This document shows, piece after piece, positions 17,271 through 27,403 of a stretch of 64,000 nucleotides of DNA. The notes under the pieces were generated by a model. It made no database searches. It had not been told where the DNA came from and saw only the letters and a program-made list of their open reading frames with translations. Source of the DNA: Bacillus sp. SORGH_AS_0510 (GTDB lineage Bacteria > Bacillota > Bacilli > Bacillales > Cytobacillaceae); contig NZ_JAUTAU010000001.1 in the NCBI RefSeq assembly GCF_030818775.1, forward strand, positions 62,001 to 126,000, in the 5' to 3' direction. How positions within the stretch are numbered: position 1 is the stretch's first letter; each line of letters opens with the position of its first letter. Made by a program: the position numbers and the translations under genes.

Positions 17271-17735
17271 TCAGTACTGACTACTTTTTAACATAAAATT
17301 AACTGTCCATTGTCCCTTTTGATTCATTATTCCATGTGTGTGAAATGACAATTCGGAATTATCTGATCTGTAATGGTGCATCTGTGCTATTATCGTTCCT
17401 TTATACTCATTATTACTTATTTTCTTAAACGATTCCGATTCCTCACGAACTAACGTATTCCCAATCCAAATATACGGGTTTCCAATCAAACTTTTGGTAT
17501 TCGGACTAACTTGTATATTTGAATTTGAGGTTATCGTATAATGCAGCTGAATGTCTTGGCCGTGGTTTATGATCGAATAGTCATTGATGGTTAACCTGAT
17601 TCCGTTACTCTCGGATGAACCTAAGCCATTACTTGATTGAGCATTGGTCGATTTTGGGTAGGCAAATCCAAAGAGTAAGGAAATACATAAGGCGGCACCA
17701 ATGAATCGCACGGTATAAATCGGTAATTTTCTCAT
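17271..17735 (-). CDS. Exported protein of unknown function, in operon with the PQQ dehydrogenase
   Basis: 154 residues from the ATG at 17735, preceded by AAGGATGGTGG; an upstream ATG (17759) has no clear ribosome binding site. The signal peptide is MRKLPIYTV then FIGAALCISLLFGFAY, with likely cleavage near STNAQ. The mature part is about 120 residues of alternating polar beta strands (RLTINDYSIINHGQDIQLHY) and looks like an immunoglobulin-type sandwich; no Cys pair or catalytic motif is obvious. A C-terminal HHYRSDNSELSFHTHG stretch is His-rich and could bind metal. It starts 42 nt after the dehydrogenase stop, and the shared terminator implies cotranscription, so a partner or stabiliser of that enzyme is possible. 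Confidence 0.75.
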   Translation of the reverse strand: MRKLPIYTVRFIGAALCISLLFGFAYPKSTNAQSSNGLGSSESNGIRLTINDYSIINHGQDIQLHYTITSNSNIQVSPNTKSLIGNPYIWIGNTLVREESESFKKISNNEYKGTIIAQMHHYRSDNSELSFHTHGIMNQKGQWTVNFMLKSSQY

Positions 17736-17777
17736 TTTACCACCATCCTTATTTTTCATGTATATCTAAAGTAAAAA

Positions 17778-19694
17778 TCATTTCTTTTTGGATAGCCAAT
17801 CCGCTAGTGCTTCAGCCTCTGCACCTTTAGCCAAGCCTGCTGGCATACGGTCGCCACCATTAAGAATTTGATTCAATATGTCCTCTTTAGACATAGTTTT
17901 ACCTATGTGTTGAAGATTTGGAGCTGTTGCGCCTTGAAGATTATCCCCGTGACAGGAAATACAACTTCTTTTGTAAACCTTTTCCGGATCGATAACAACG
18001 TCTGCTTGCCCTTGTAATTTTGCATTTTTATTTATAGCTCCAGGTTTCAACTTGCCTCCGAGACCATAAACAACAACCTTCGTACCACCAGTAATGACTG
18101 CAACATATTCATGGCCGTCAACGGTATATATGGAAGGAGCCATTTTGATTTGTTTTCCTCCACTTTGCATTTTCCATAATACTTTACCTGTTTTAATATC
18201 AAGAGCATTTACGTTTCCATCCAATTCCCCGTAGAAAGCAAGACCGGCAGCAGTACTTGTGAATCCTCCATACATCGGATCGTCCGTTTCATTTTGATAT
18301 ACTTTTTTCCCTGTATTCATATCAATTGCTGTAATGGTACCAGAAACATCAACATCCTTTGGTAAAGGAAGAATCTTTGTTCCTGGGAAGGTATTATTAT
18401 CTTTTGCAATCTCTTCTGCATCTTTAGCGGCTACCATTAAATTAGGACTATTAATACCTGGAATAAGCACATAGTTGGTGTCAGGGTCATATGTCTGTGG
18501 AGCATAGCTTTCTCCACCTGGAGTCCCTGGCCATTGAAGTACAGCTTTACTCTCATCGCTTGGTACGTCCGAGTGTTGAATTTTTACAAAAGGTACCCCA
18601 TCATAAATGGTTTTCCCCGTTTTTGCATCCCACGCATACCACTTTCCATTCTTACCGCCTTCAACCACAACCTTTTGCTTTTTCCCGTCAACCTTTGCAT
18701 TTAGAATCATCGGTGTTGCTGCAGCATCATAATCCCATATATCATGTTCAACTTGATTGGAAGACCACTTAAATTCCCCTGTTTTACTATCTAAAGCAAC
18801 AATAGAATCGGTATATGGATTTTTTCCTTTTCTATCTGCATCGTAAAAGTCCGGAGCAGGATTCCCTACTGCAAAATACATCATATCAGTTTCTGGGTCA
18901 AACGACATCGGTGTCCATACGGATCCTCCGCCCGTATATTTACCCTTCGCCCAGCCAGTTCCTCTTTTAGGAACTGTCCAAAACGGCTCTTTCCATAGCG
19001 GTTCCAAGGTGTCTGCTTTAAACGCCCAAACAAAACCTCGTGTACCATTATCACCGCCGCTGCTTCCAACGTAAACGTTGCCATCATAATACATCGGAGC
19101 TGATGATTCATAGTATCTGTTTTCTAATTTAATAGTAGGTTCATGATCCCAAAAGTTAACCATTTTTAACAGTTTTCCGTTCTTCGCATCAAGTTTAGCC
19201 AACCGATTATCTATCATCAAGACAAATACATTCCCATTGACTACTGCGACGCCCCTACTTGCCACATTGGACTGCCATGGCAAACCATTAATATGATCAA
19301 GTACTTCCTTGGGTGGTGTCCATGCCCAAAGCTTCTTCCCACTTGCCGCGTCGATGGCAAACACATGATTTTTCGCACTAGTCACATACATGACCCCGTC
19401 ATGAACGACAGGGAAATCTTCTTGTAAATTTGGAACATCCTTATTCCAATCTAAGATATCCTGCTGCCATGCAATCCCCATTTTTTTTACATTATCTTTT
19501 GTAATCTGTTTATAGGGCACATGTCGGGTATGTTGAAGGTCATACCCCCAATTTGGGAATCCTGTCTCATTTACCTGGTCTGATTTCTTGTTTTTTTCGT
19601 TTTTTGCATTGTTCTGGTTATTGTTCGTTTGACAGCCAACAATGATAATACTGGCAAGCAAAACCGAACCTGTTGCTTTTAAAAGTTGCCTCAC
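17778..19694 (-). CDS. Lipoprotein PQQ-dependent dehydrogenase with fused cytochrome c domain
   Basis: 638 residues. A lipoprotein signal ends at IIIVGC (Cys 21), an Asn/Lys-rich linker follows, then an eight-bladed quinoprotein propeller (about 45-555) and a C-terminal cytochrome c domain with CISCH at 578-582 and likely Met ligand M617 (RMPAG). PQQ-site residues include W260, N278 (GNPAP), K348 (GGKNGKWY) and catalytic D321 in HDIWDYD. Oddities: no vicinal Cys pair near residues 142-145 (WQSNVASRG), D215 where methanol dehydrogenases have the metal-ligand Glu, and D323 two residues after the catalytic Asp. It would oxidise an alcohol or similar substrate outside the membrane and pass electrons to haem c. 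GTG start with AAGGAGG upstream; a TATAAT lies at 19823-19818 with a weak -35. Confidence 0.9.
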   Translation of the reverse strand: MRQLLKATGSVLLASIIIVGCQTNNNQNNAKNEKNKKSDQVNETGFPNWGYDLQHTRHVPYKQITKDNVKKMGIAWQQDILDWNKDVPNLQEDFPVVHDGVMYVTSAKNHVFAIDAASGKKLWAWTPPKEVLDHINGLPWQSNVASRGVAVVNGNVFVLMIDNRLAKLDAKNGKLLKMVNFWDHEPTIKLENRYYESSAPMYYDGNVYVGSSGGDNGTRGFVWAFKADTLEPLWKEPFWTVPKRGTGWAKGKYTGGGSVWTPMSFDPETDMMYFAVGNPAPDFYDADRKGKNPYTDSIVALDSKTGEFKWSSNQVEHDIWDYDAAATPMILNAKVDGKKQKVVVEGGKNGKWYAWDAKTGKTIYDGVPFVKIQHSDVPSDESKAVLQWPGTPGGESYAPQTYDPDTNYVLIPGINSPNLMVAAKDAEEIAKDNNTFPGTKILPLPKDVDVSGTITAIDMNTGKKVYQNETDDPMYGGFTSTAAGLAFYGELDGNVNALDIKTGKVLWKMQSGGKQIKMAPSIYTVDGHEYVAVITGGTKVVVYGLGGKLKPGAINKNAKLQGQADVVIDPEKVYKRSCISCHGDNLQGATAPNLQHIGKTMSKEDILNQILNGGDRMPAGLAKGAEAEALADWLSKKK

Positions 19695-19866
19695 GAAAAT
19701 AGCCTCCTTACATTATGAAGTATAATTGGTGAATTCTGATAACTACTATTCTGCTTTGTTATTTCCTCCTTAAGACAATCTTACTTTTATAAGAACAATG
19801 GTATATTTACCTAAAACATTATAAATTATGCAATTTATGACTAACCCTTCCTTCCCTTTTGTTTGA

Positions 19867-19952
19867 GGCTTTGTTAAACTTGTCTGTTGATTTCCGCTCC
19901 AGACGCTTCAATCAACAGGGTTTAAAAATCAACATTGTTCTTTAACACAGCC
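19867..19952. repeat. MITE-like repeat, short copy with clear terminal inverted repeats
   Basis: The ends are GGCTTTGTTAAA and TTTAACACAGCC (one mismatch as inverted repeats), with TCTGTTGATTTCCGCT and ATCAACAG as inner arms. It is a deletion derivative of the copy at 3015-3194. It lies between the PQQ dehydrogenase and the rpsI terminator, and with that terminator fills most of the gene-free 19695-20009 interval. Confidence 0.8.
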
Positions 19953-19959
19953 TAAACGT

Positions 19960-19995
19960 AAAAAAGACCCCCAACCAAATGGTTGAGAGTCTTTG
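19960..19995 (-). terminator. rpsI terminator
   Basis: On the minus strand AGACTCTCAACCA and TGGTTGGGGGTCT pair and are followed by six T. A near-identical hairpin is at 11852-11889. Confidence 0.9.
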
Positions 19996-20009
19996 AAAGT
20001 TCGCAAAGA

Positions 20010-20402
20010 TTAACGCTTTGAGAACTGAGGCGCACGACGAGCACCTTTAAGACCGTATTTCTTACGCTCTTTCATACGTGCATCACGAGTTAATAAACCA
20101 GCGCGCTTTAATGTTGGACGGAACTCAGGGTCAGCTTGAAGTAATGCGCGAGCAATACCGTGGCGGATTGCGCCAGCTTGACCAGTGTAACCACCGCCGC
20201 TTACGTTTACAAGAACATCGTAGCTACCAACTGTTTCAGTTGCTACTAATGGTTGTCTTACAACAACACGTAAAGCTTCGAATGGGATATAATCTTCGAT
20301 TTCACGACCGTTAACTACAATTTTACCTGTGCCTGGAACTAGACGCACACGTGCGACTGAGCTCTTACGACGACCAGTACCAATATATTGAACTTGTGCC
20401 AA
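20010..20402 (-). CDS. rpsI: 30S ribosomal protein S9
   Basis: 130 residues, complete. It starts [19 protein letters not shown] and ends with the basic tail [11 protein letters not shown], which reaches the P site and contacts the tRNA anticodon loop. It is the second gene of the rplM-rpsI operon, 20 nt after rplM, with a strong terminator downstream. In B. subtilis the next genes are ybaJ and ybaK; here the PQQ block intervenes. Confidence 0.97.
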   Translation of the reverse strand: MAQVQYIGTGRRKSSVARVRLVPGTGKIVVNGREIEDYIPFEALRVVVRQPLVATETVGSYDVLVNVSGGGYTGQAGAIRHGIARALLQADPEFRPTLKRAGLLTRDARMKERKKYGLKGARRAPQFSKR

Positions 20403-20422
20403 GTTAATTCCCTCCCTCTAAA

Positions 20423-20860
20423 TTATCCGCGAAGTTCGTAAACTTCAGGTTTTTGTGCTTGGTGTGGATGTTCGCTACCAGCATATACGTGTAACTTTTT
20501 GAACATTTGACGGCCAAGAGAATTCTTTGGAAGCATACCTTTAACAGCAAGCTCGATCATTTTCTCAGCATAGTTTGTACGCATTTCTAGAGCCGTTCTT
20601 TGCTTTAAACCACCTGGGTGTAAGCTGTGACGGTAGTAGATCTTGTCAGTTAATTTCTTTCCTGTAAGTTCTACTTTAGAAGCATTAAGAATGATTACAT
20701 GATCACCAGTGTCAACATTTGGTGTAAAAGTTGGTTTGTTTTTACCACGTAAAATTGACGCTACTTCAGAAGCAAGACGACCAAGAGTTTTGCCCTCAGC
20801 ATCAATCACGTACCATTTACGCTCGATATTGTTGGCATTTGCCATAAACGTTGTACGCAT
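20423..20860 (-). CDS. rplM: 50S ribosomal protein L13
   Basis: 145 residues, beginning [20 protein letters not shown] as in B. subtilis L13, an early assembly protein of the 50S subunit. The start has TAGGAGGG upstream. It is the promoter-proximal gene of the rplM-rpsI pair and is preceded by an L13-type leader and a sigma-A promoter (21045-21073). Confidence 0.97.
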   Translation of the reverse strand: MRTTFMANANNIERKWYVIDAEGKTLGRLASEVASILRGKNKPTFTPNVDTGDHVIILNASKVELTGKKLTDKIYYRHSLHPGGLKQRTALEMRTNYAEKMIELAVKGMLPKNSLGRQMFKKLHVYAGSEHPHQAQKPEVYELRG

Positions 20861-21036
20861 GAGTTTCCCTCCTAATTAAATCCTAAAGATTATTTTTCGC
20901 ACCTTCAAAGCAATGAATGATCAATTCTGTTCCGGGAATCATTCACCCATGCCCTTGTGCGGCTAAGTTTCATTTCATATATTTTCAATCACGATGAAGA
21001 CTTTCCGGGGCTTTATCGTGGGATTAAAAACACACA
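20861..21036 (-). promoter_or_regulatory. Probable L13 autoregulatory leader RNA
   Basis: The transcribed but untranslated segment upstream of rplM contains AGCCGCACAAGGGCATGGG and then GAATGATTC...GATCATTC pairing. Position and the GCCGCAC/AAGGGC elements resemble the Rfam L13 leader, through which excess L13 is thought to repress its operon. I cannot run a covariance model, so identity is by recall. Confidence 0.6.
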
Positions 21037-21044
21037 CATATAAT

Positions 21045-21073
21045 ATAATAAATACATTGGGTCTATATGTCAA
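21045..21073 (-). promoter_or_regulatory. Sigma-A promoter of rplM-rpsI
   Basis: TTGACA (21073-21068), 17-nt spacer, TATTAT (21050-21045). Confidence 0.8.
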
Positions 21074-21111
21074 GGGAATGTTACACCTGGTTAGGTTGTT
21101 TTATACAAAAA

Positions 21112-21852
21112 TTATTGATAAAAAACTCCCCAAAGGTATAGACCGTGGGCTGGCGCTGTCTTTCCAGCGAAGCGGCGATCTTTTTTTTCTAGAATGGCCG
21201 ATATATCCTCTGGCCTTCGATCACCTGCACCTACCTCTAGTAAAGTCCCGACTAAAATCCGGACCATGTTATACAAAAAGCCATTTCCCACAAAGCGAAT
21301 GGTAAGTTGGTCGCCTTCGAGCAAAAAATCGATTGCCTGAATGGTCCGTACTTTATCCTCCACTTCTGTTTTTGCTGAACAAAAGCTAGTAAAGTCATGG
21401 GTGCCAAGGAAATATTTACTTGCTTCCTTCATTGCTTCTAGGTTTAGCGGATAAGAATAGCGATAGGCAAATTTCCGCTGGAAGGGGTCCCTTTTCACTG
21501 ATAAATACAGCTTATAACGGTATTCTTTCCCTTTGGCACCAAACCGGGAGTGAAAGTCTTTGGCTACTTTTTCAACTGAAAGTACTGAAATATCCTCAGG
21601 GAGCATCGAATTCAGAGCAATTTCCCACCTTTCTTCAGTGATAGGAAGTGGGGAATCAAAATGAATCACCTGCCCCAATGCATGAACCCCTGCATCTGTT
21701 CGCCCAGAACCAGACACTTTAATGGTGGTGCCTTTATGCATCTTTGCTAAGACAGCTTCAAGCTCCAGTTGTACCGTCCGCTTATTCGGTTGGACTTGAT
21801 ACCCGGAGAACCCCGAGCCATCATAGGATATAATGCATTTGTATCGTTGCAT
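21112..21852 (-). CDS. truA: tRNA pseudouridine synthase TruA
   Basis: 246 residues. It converts U38-40 of the tRNA anticodon stem to pseudouridine. The catalytic Asp is D53 in [15 protein letters not shown]; the second conserved region [17 protein letters not shown] and the C-terminal [11 protein letters not shown] are intact. It lies 12 nt downstream of ecfT on the same strand, as in B. subtilis, and its stop falls near the rplM promoter. Confidence 0.95.
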   Translation of the reverse strand: MQRYKCIISYDGSGFSGYQVQPNKRTVQLELEAVLAKMHKGTTIKVSGSGRTDAGVHALGQVIHFDSPLPITEERWEIALNSMLPEDISVLSVEKVAKDFHSRFGAKGKEYRYKLYLSVKRDPFQRKFAYRYSYPLNLEAMKEASKYFLGTHDFTSFCSAKTEVEDKVRTIQAIDFLLEGDQLTIRFVGNGFLYNMVRILVGTLLEVGAGDRRPEDISAILEKKDRRFAGKTAPAHGLYLWGVFYQ

Positions 21853-21864
21853 GATTTCGCCCCA

Positions 21865-22662
21865 TTATGAACGTAATAATATTAAAAAGATCGTTACAAC
21901 ACCAAGGAGTACTAATTGCAGAGTATCGGCCCCTTGCCATTCCAGCTGCCGATATTTCGTTCTCCCTTCGCCGCCGCGATAACCTCTCGCTTCCATCGCT
22001 ATAGCTAGCTCCTCCGCCCGTTTAAACGAGCTGACAAACAACGGAATAAGTAGGGGAATAACCGCCTTGATCCGCTCCTTAAAGGGACCGCTGGAAAATT
22101 CAACTCCACGGGCGATTTGTGCCTTCATGATCTTATCTGTTTCCTGCATTAACGTCGGAATGAATCGTAAGGAAATAGACATCATCAGTGCCATTTCATG
22201 GACTGGAAAATGAACCTTTTTTAACGGGTGTAATAGGGTTTCCAATCCATCGGTTATTTCAATCGGTGTAGTTGTTAATGTTAGTAAGGAAGTCATTAAG
22301 ATTAAGAAGAAGAATCGTAAGGAGATAAAGATCCCCTGTCTGACACCTTCTTCGTATATCTTAATCGGTCCCAATTGATATAAAAGGTCGCCTTGTTTCG
22401 TAAAGAACAGCTGCAACACTAATGTAAAAAGGACAAGCCATAAAACGGGTTTCAAGCCCCCATATAAAAAGCGAATGGGAATTCGTGCTAACCCAAGCAT
22501 AAAAAATGTATAAATTCCAATAAGTGCATATGTGACTGCGTTGTTTGCAAGAAAAATCACACAGACAAATAAGAAAATAACCAATATTTTAGATCGAGGG
22601 TCCATTTTATGAATGAGAGAATCAGCCGGAACATAACGGCCAAAAATCATTTTTTCCATCAT
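21865..22662 (-). CDS. ecfT: ECF transporter transmembrane protein EcfT
   Basis: 265-residue membrane protein that couples the two ATPases to substrate-binding S components for vitamin uptake. It has about five hydrophobic segments, an IHKMDPRSK N-terminal region and two coupling-helix signatures with Ala-Arg-Gly (IARGVEFSSG and MEARGYRGG). The start overlaps the ecfA2 stop by 4 nt. Confidence 0.95.
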   Translation of the reverse strand: MMEKMIFGRYVPADSLIHKMDPRSKILVIFLFVCVIFLANNAVTYALIGIYTFFMLGLARIPIRFLYGGLKPVLWLVLFTLVLQLFFTKQGDLLYQLGPIKIYEEGVRQGIFISLRFFFLILMTSLLTLTTTPIEITDGLETLLHPLKKVHFPVHEMALMMSISLRFIPTLMQETDKIMKAQIARGVEFSSGPFKERIKAVIPLLIPLFVSSFKRAEELAIAMEARGYRGGEGRTKYRQLEWQGADTLQLVLLGVVTIFLILLRS

Positions 22663-23528
22663 GAGTGAACACCTCTTTTTAACGCTTCGGTAACCGCTGT
22701 GGACAGCTCATCAATCGACAAATACATTCTGTCCAGCTTAAAGCCTAATTTCTCCTCTAGCTTCAATTGAAAGCGGACCACTTCGGGAACATCTAGTCCC
22801 ATATGCATCAGCTCTACAGGGGATGAGAATATCTCTTCAGGTGTTCCTTTTTTCACGACTCTACCTTGCTGCATAATAACAATTTGATCCGCATAATGTG
22901 CCGCGTCTTCCATACTGTGTGTCACTAGTATGGTAGATAGGTTTCTTTCCTTATGGAGGGCATAAAACATATCCATAATTTCTTTCCGTCCACGGGGATC
23001 CAATCCAGCGGTAGGTTCATCGAGAACGATGACATCTGGTTCCATGGCTAGAACACCCGCTATCGCTACCCGGCGCATCTGTCCGCCAGATAAATCAAAA
23101 GGAGACTTTTCTAAGACTTCTTCCCCTAATCCTACCTGTTTTAATGCAATACGTGCCCGTTTTTTTGCCTCTGCTTCAGATACACCGAAATTAAGCGGGC
23201 CAAAAATAATATCTTTTTCAACTGTTTCTTCAAAAAGCTGATGTTCAGGAAATTGAAAAACAATACCTACCTTTTGTCGTACAGGTTTTAGGTTTTTATG
23301 CTTCTGCTGTGCTTTAATTTCATGAGCTCCAATTTTAACCGTTCCTTTGGTGGGTTGGAGAAGTGCATTTAGATGTTGCAGGACCGTTGACTTGCCAGAG
23401 CCTGTATGACCGATAATAGCCATATATGTTCCAGAAGGAATATCAATCGAAACATCCTCGATCGCTAAGTGCTCAAATGGAGTATTTGCTTGATACCTAT
23501 AATCTATATGTTGAAGCGAGATGTCCAT
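22659..23528 (-). CDS. ecfA2: ECF transporter ATP-binding protein EcfA2
   Basis: 289-residue ABC ATPase with Walker [10 protein letters not shown] (40-48), Q-loop [10 protein letters not shown], signature LSGGQMRR (146-153), Walker [14 protein letters not shown] and the switch His in VTHSMED. It forms a heterodimer with EcfA1 that energises the group II ECF module. It overlaps ecfA1 by 25 nt and ecfT by 4 nt, so subunit synthesis is coupled. Confidence 0.95.
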   Translation of the reverse strand: MDISLQHIDYRYQANTPFEHLAIEDVSIDIPSGTYMAIIGHTGSGKSTVLQHLNALLQPTKGTVKIGAHEIKAQQKHKNLKPVRQKVGIVFQFPEHQLFEETVEKDIIFGPLNFGVSEAEAKKRARIALKQVGLGEEVLEKSPFDLSGGQMRRVAIAGVLAMEPDVIVLDEPTAGLDPRGRKEIMDMFYALHKERNLSTILVTHSMEDAAHYADQIVIMQQGRVVKKGTPEEIFSSPVELMHMGLDVPEVVRFQLKLEEKLGFKLDRMYLSIDELSTAVTEALKRGVHS

Positions 23529-24343
23529 AGCTCTGTCACCAACTCTTCTTCCGATAAATAATGCTTGGATAACTCGAACCCTTTTTGACGGAATGCTTTT
23601 GTCATTTTAACCGAGAACGGAATATCCAATCCTAATTGAATCAACTGCTCGTCCATTGAAAAAATCTCTTCAGGTACGCCTTCACGGAAAACCTCACCTT
23701 TATTCATAACTATTATGCGATCGGCTTTTGCCGCCTCTTCTAAATCATGAGTAATAGAAATAACCGTTAATGCCTTTTCTTGTTTTAGAACTCTCACAGT
23801 CTCTAAAACCTCTTCACGGCCTCTTGGATCCAGCATAGAGGTCGCCTCGTCTAGAATAATAATAGAAGGTCTCAGCGCAAGGACGCCGGCAATAGCTACC
23901 CGCTGCTTCTGTCCACCGGAAAGATGGTGGGGCTCTTGATATAGAAACTTATCCATTTTCACTTTCTTTAATGAATCTTCTACTCGCTCTACCATTTCAT
24001 CTCTTGGTATACCGTGATTTTCTAGACCAAAAGCCACATCATCCTGAACGGTTGTACCGACAAACTGGTTATCTGGGTTTTGGAATACCATCCCCAACTT
24101 TTTTCGTACATCCCAAATGGTCTGTTCATTCAGAGGAATGCCACAAACAGTGATTTCGCCTTGTTGTGGGAACTGCAAACCATTCAGAAGCTTTGCCGTA
24201 GTAGATTTGCCTGAGCCATTATGACCAACAATTGCCAACCATTCTCCTTCAAAGATATCAAACGAAACATTATTAAGGGCATTGCGCTCTTGTCCCTCGT
24301 ATTGAAAGGAAACACCCTTAAGTGAAACAAGGGAATCTTTCAT
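23504..24343 (-). CDS. ecfA1: ECF transporter ATP-binding protein EcfA1
   Basis: 279-residue ABC ATPase: Walker [10 protein letters not shown] (40-48), Q-loop [10 protein letters not shown], signature LSGGQKQR (141-148), Walker [14 protein letters not shown], switch His in ITHDLEE. First gene of ecfA1-ecfA2-ecfT-truA. GAGAGGAGGAATAAC precedes its ATG. The preceding interval has a strong hairpin and T-run that should insulate it from the rplQ transcript. Confidence 0.95.
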   Translation of the reverse strand: MKDSLVSLKGVSFQYEGQERNALNNVSFDIFEGEWLAIVGHNGSGKSTTAKLLNGLQFPQQGEITVCGIPLNEQTIWDVRKKLGMVFQNPDNQFVGTTVQDDVAFGLENHGIPRDEMVERVEDSLKKVKMDKFLYQEPHHLSGGQKQRVAIAGVLALRPSIIILDEATSMLDPRGREEVLETVRVLKQEKALTVISITHDLEEAAKADRIIVMNKGEVFREGVPEEIFSMDEQLIQLGLDIPFSVKMTKAFRQKGFELSKHYLSEEELVTELWTSRFNI

Positions 24344-24407
24344 TGTTATTCCTCCTCTCGACTAACATACTAAACTAAGCTCCGCTTTTGCAAATATTTT
24401 TACATAT

Positions 24408-24481
24408 AAAAAAAGCCCGCACCTCGTCCCTGGCAGCAACATGACTGCAAAGGATTTCTATAAAGAAATGGGAGGAGGTGC
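24408..24481 (-). terminator. Long hairpin with T-run upstream of ecfA1
   Basis: On the minus strand GCACCTCCTCCC pairs imperfectly with GGGACGAGGTGC across a 39-nt loop and is followed by GGGCTTTTTTT. It looks like a terminator or an attenuator just before ecfA1. The surrounding gene-free region 24344-24694 also holds the rplQ terminator. Confidence 0.55.
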
Positions 24482-24629
24482 ATGAGCTAGACGAGACGTG
24501 AAAAAGAAAACAAATGGTTATGGATGAACCGTTTTCAATCCCAGGGTTTAACACCCTTCATGCTCCTACAATAGGAGTCACGCTCATCATAACACTCGTT
24601 TGGCTTGGGTCGGAAATTATATTCTTACA

Positions 24630-24676
24630 GAAAAAGGGCAAAGAACAAGTTTGTTTGTAAACTGTCCAGCGCCCTT
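24630..24676 (-). terminator. Terminator after rplQ
   Basis: AAGGGC and GCCCTT pair, and the minus strand continues with TTTTT. A nested ACAAGTTT/AAACTTGT-like pairing lies inside the loop. It would end the long ribosomal transcript. Confidence 0.7.
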
Positions 24677-24694
24677 GTTGTCTGTTAAAAGGTA

Positions 24695-25081
<387 letters not shown>

Positions 25082-25112
25082 TCATTAAACGGATTTTATA
25101 GCCGCGTTTAGA

Positions 25113-26057
25113 CTAGTCGTCCTTACGCAAACCTAATCCAAGCTCTTCTAGTTTCGCCTTCACTTCTTCGAGTGATTTGCGGCCTAAGTTACGAACCTTC
25201 ATCATATCTTCTTCAGTCTTATTAGCTAATTCCTGAACAGTGTTGATTCCAGCACGCTTTAAGCAGTTATAAGAACGAACAGAAAGATCTAGTTCTTCGA
25301 TAGTCATTTCTAGAACTTTTTCTTTTTGGTCTTCTTCTTTTTCAATCATGATTTCAGCATTTTGAGCTTCATCGGTTAACCCAACGAAAATGTTCAAATG
25401 CTCGGTCAAAATTTTCGAACCAAGAGCAATCGCCTCTTTTGGCCCAGTGCTTCCATCTGTCCAAACATCTAGCGTTAGCTTATCATAATTTGTCATTTGA
25501 CCTACGCGAGTATTTTCTACTTGATAGGACACACGTGAAACAGGTGTAAAGATTGAGTCGATTGGAATAACACCGATTGGTTGATCTTCTCTTTTGTTCA
25601 GATCAGCCGGTGTATAACCACGACCGCGTCTAGCTGTTAAACGCATGCGAAGGTGACCATTTGTAGCTAATGTAGCAATATGAAGGTCTGGATTTAAGAT
25701 TTCAACATCACTATCATGTGTGATATTGCTAGCCTTTACAGGTCCTTCACCCTGTACATCAATTTCAAGGGTTTTCTCTTCGTCAGAGTAGATTTTTAAA
25801 GCTAATTTCTTAATGTTTAAAATGATGGATGTTACATCCTCTACGACGCCTTCAATTGTTGAGAACTCATGAAGTACCCCATCGACCTGAATCGATGTAA
25901 CAGCGGCACCTGGGAGTGAAGATAGTAGGATACGACGTAAGGAGTTACCCAAAGTGGTACCATATCCACGCTCAAGTGGCTCTACGACGAACTTACCGTA
26001 CTTGGCATCATCGTTGATCTCAACCGTTTCGATTTTTGGTTTTTCTATTTCGATCAT
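25113..26057 (-). CDS. rpoA: DNA-directed RNA polymerase subunit alpha
   Basis: 314 residues from the ATG at 26057 (GAAGGAGGG upstream); the frame is open six more codons. The N-terminal assembly domain carries [17 protein letters not shown]; the C-terminal domain (about 240-314) that binds UP elements and activators is complete ([27 protein letters not shown]). It lies between rpsK and rplQ, as usual in Bacillota. Confidence 0.98.
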   Translation of the reverse strand: MIEIEKPKIETVEINDDAKYGKFVVEPLERGYGTTLGNSLRRILLSSLPGAAVTSIQVDGVLHEFSTIEGVVEDVTSIILNIKKLALKIYSDEEKTLEIDVQGEGPVKASNITHDSDVEILNPDLHIATLATNGHLRMRLTARRGRGYTPADLNKREDQPIGVIPIDSIFTPVSRVSYQVENTRVGQMTNYDKLTLDVWTDGSTGPKEAIALGSKILTEHLNIFVGLTDEAQNAEIMIEKEEDQKEKVLEMTIEELDLSVRSYNCLKRAGINTVQELANKTEEDMMKVRNLGRKSLEEVKAKLEELGLGLRKDD

Positions 26058-26233
26058 CAAATAACCCTCCTTCAAAACGTCGAAACCTCAATTAGTTTAA
26101 TAACTAACTGAAATTCCCCCATGTATACGTTCCCGTTTTGTGCACAACAACTGGAATAAATTCTCTGTATGAACTCTAAAAAATTAGTATCATATCCATT
26201 ATAGACGCATGATACAACTTCTATACAAAGAAA

Positions 26234-26623
<390 letters not shown>

Positions 26624-26644
26624 TTAAATAACCTCCTTTGCCGA

Positions 26645-27010
26645 TTACTTCTTCTTGTTCGCAACAGTCTTACGAGGACCTTTGCGTGTACGAGCGTTGT
26701 TTTTCGTATTTTGTCCACGAACCGGTAAACCACGACGATGGCGTAATCCGCGGTAGCAGCCGATTTCCATTAAACGCTTAATGTTAAGAGAAATTTCACG
26801 GCGAAGATCACCTTCAACTTTTAGTTTGTCGATGATGTCACGGATTTTGTTTAATTCGTCTTCAGTTAAATCACGTACACGAGTATCTTCAGAAACACCA
26901 GCTTCTGCAAGAACTTTTTGTGCAGTAGTTTTACCAATACCATAAATGTAAGTCAAAGAGATAACTACACGCTTTTCACGTGGAATATCTACACCAGCAA
27001 TACGTGCCAT
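26645..27010 (-). CDS. rpsM: 30S ribosomal protein S13
   Basis: 121 residues, starting [20 protein letters not shown]. The helix-two-turn-helix region and the basic tail ([17 protein letters not shown]) that reaches P-site tRNA are present. S13 forms head bridges to the 50S subunit. It follows rpmJ by 23 nt with a GGAGGT site. Confidence 0.97.
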   Translation of the reverse strand: MARIAGVDIPREKRVVISLTYIYGIGKTTAQKVLAEAGVSEDTRVRDLTEDELNKIRDIIDKLKVEGDLRREISLNIKRLMEIGCYRGLRHRRGLPVRGQNTKNNARTRKGPRKTVANKKK

Positions 27011-27033
27011 ATTTTAGCGCACCTCCTTCAGTA

Positions 27034-27403
<370 letters not shown>

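Noticed and set aside
18491..18772. Plus-strand ORF inside the PQQ dehydrogenase
   Set aside because: It is antisense to the propeller coding region, His/Leu-rich as expected from reverse reading of repeated blades.
17778..19694. Calling the dehydrogenase a lanthanide methanol dehydrogenase (xoxF)
   Set aside because: The second Asp after the catalytic Asp also exists in Ca/Mg-dependent glucose and quinate dehydrogenases, and the fused haem c and lipoprotein signal are not XoxF-like.
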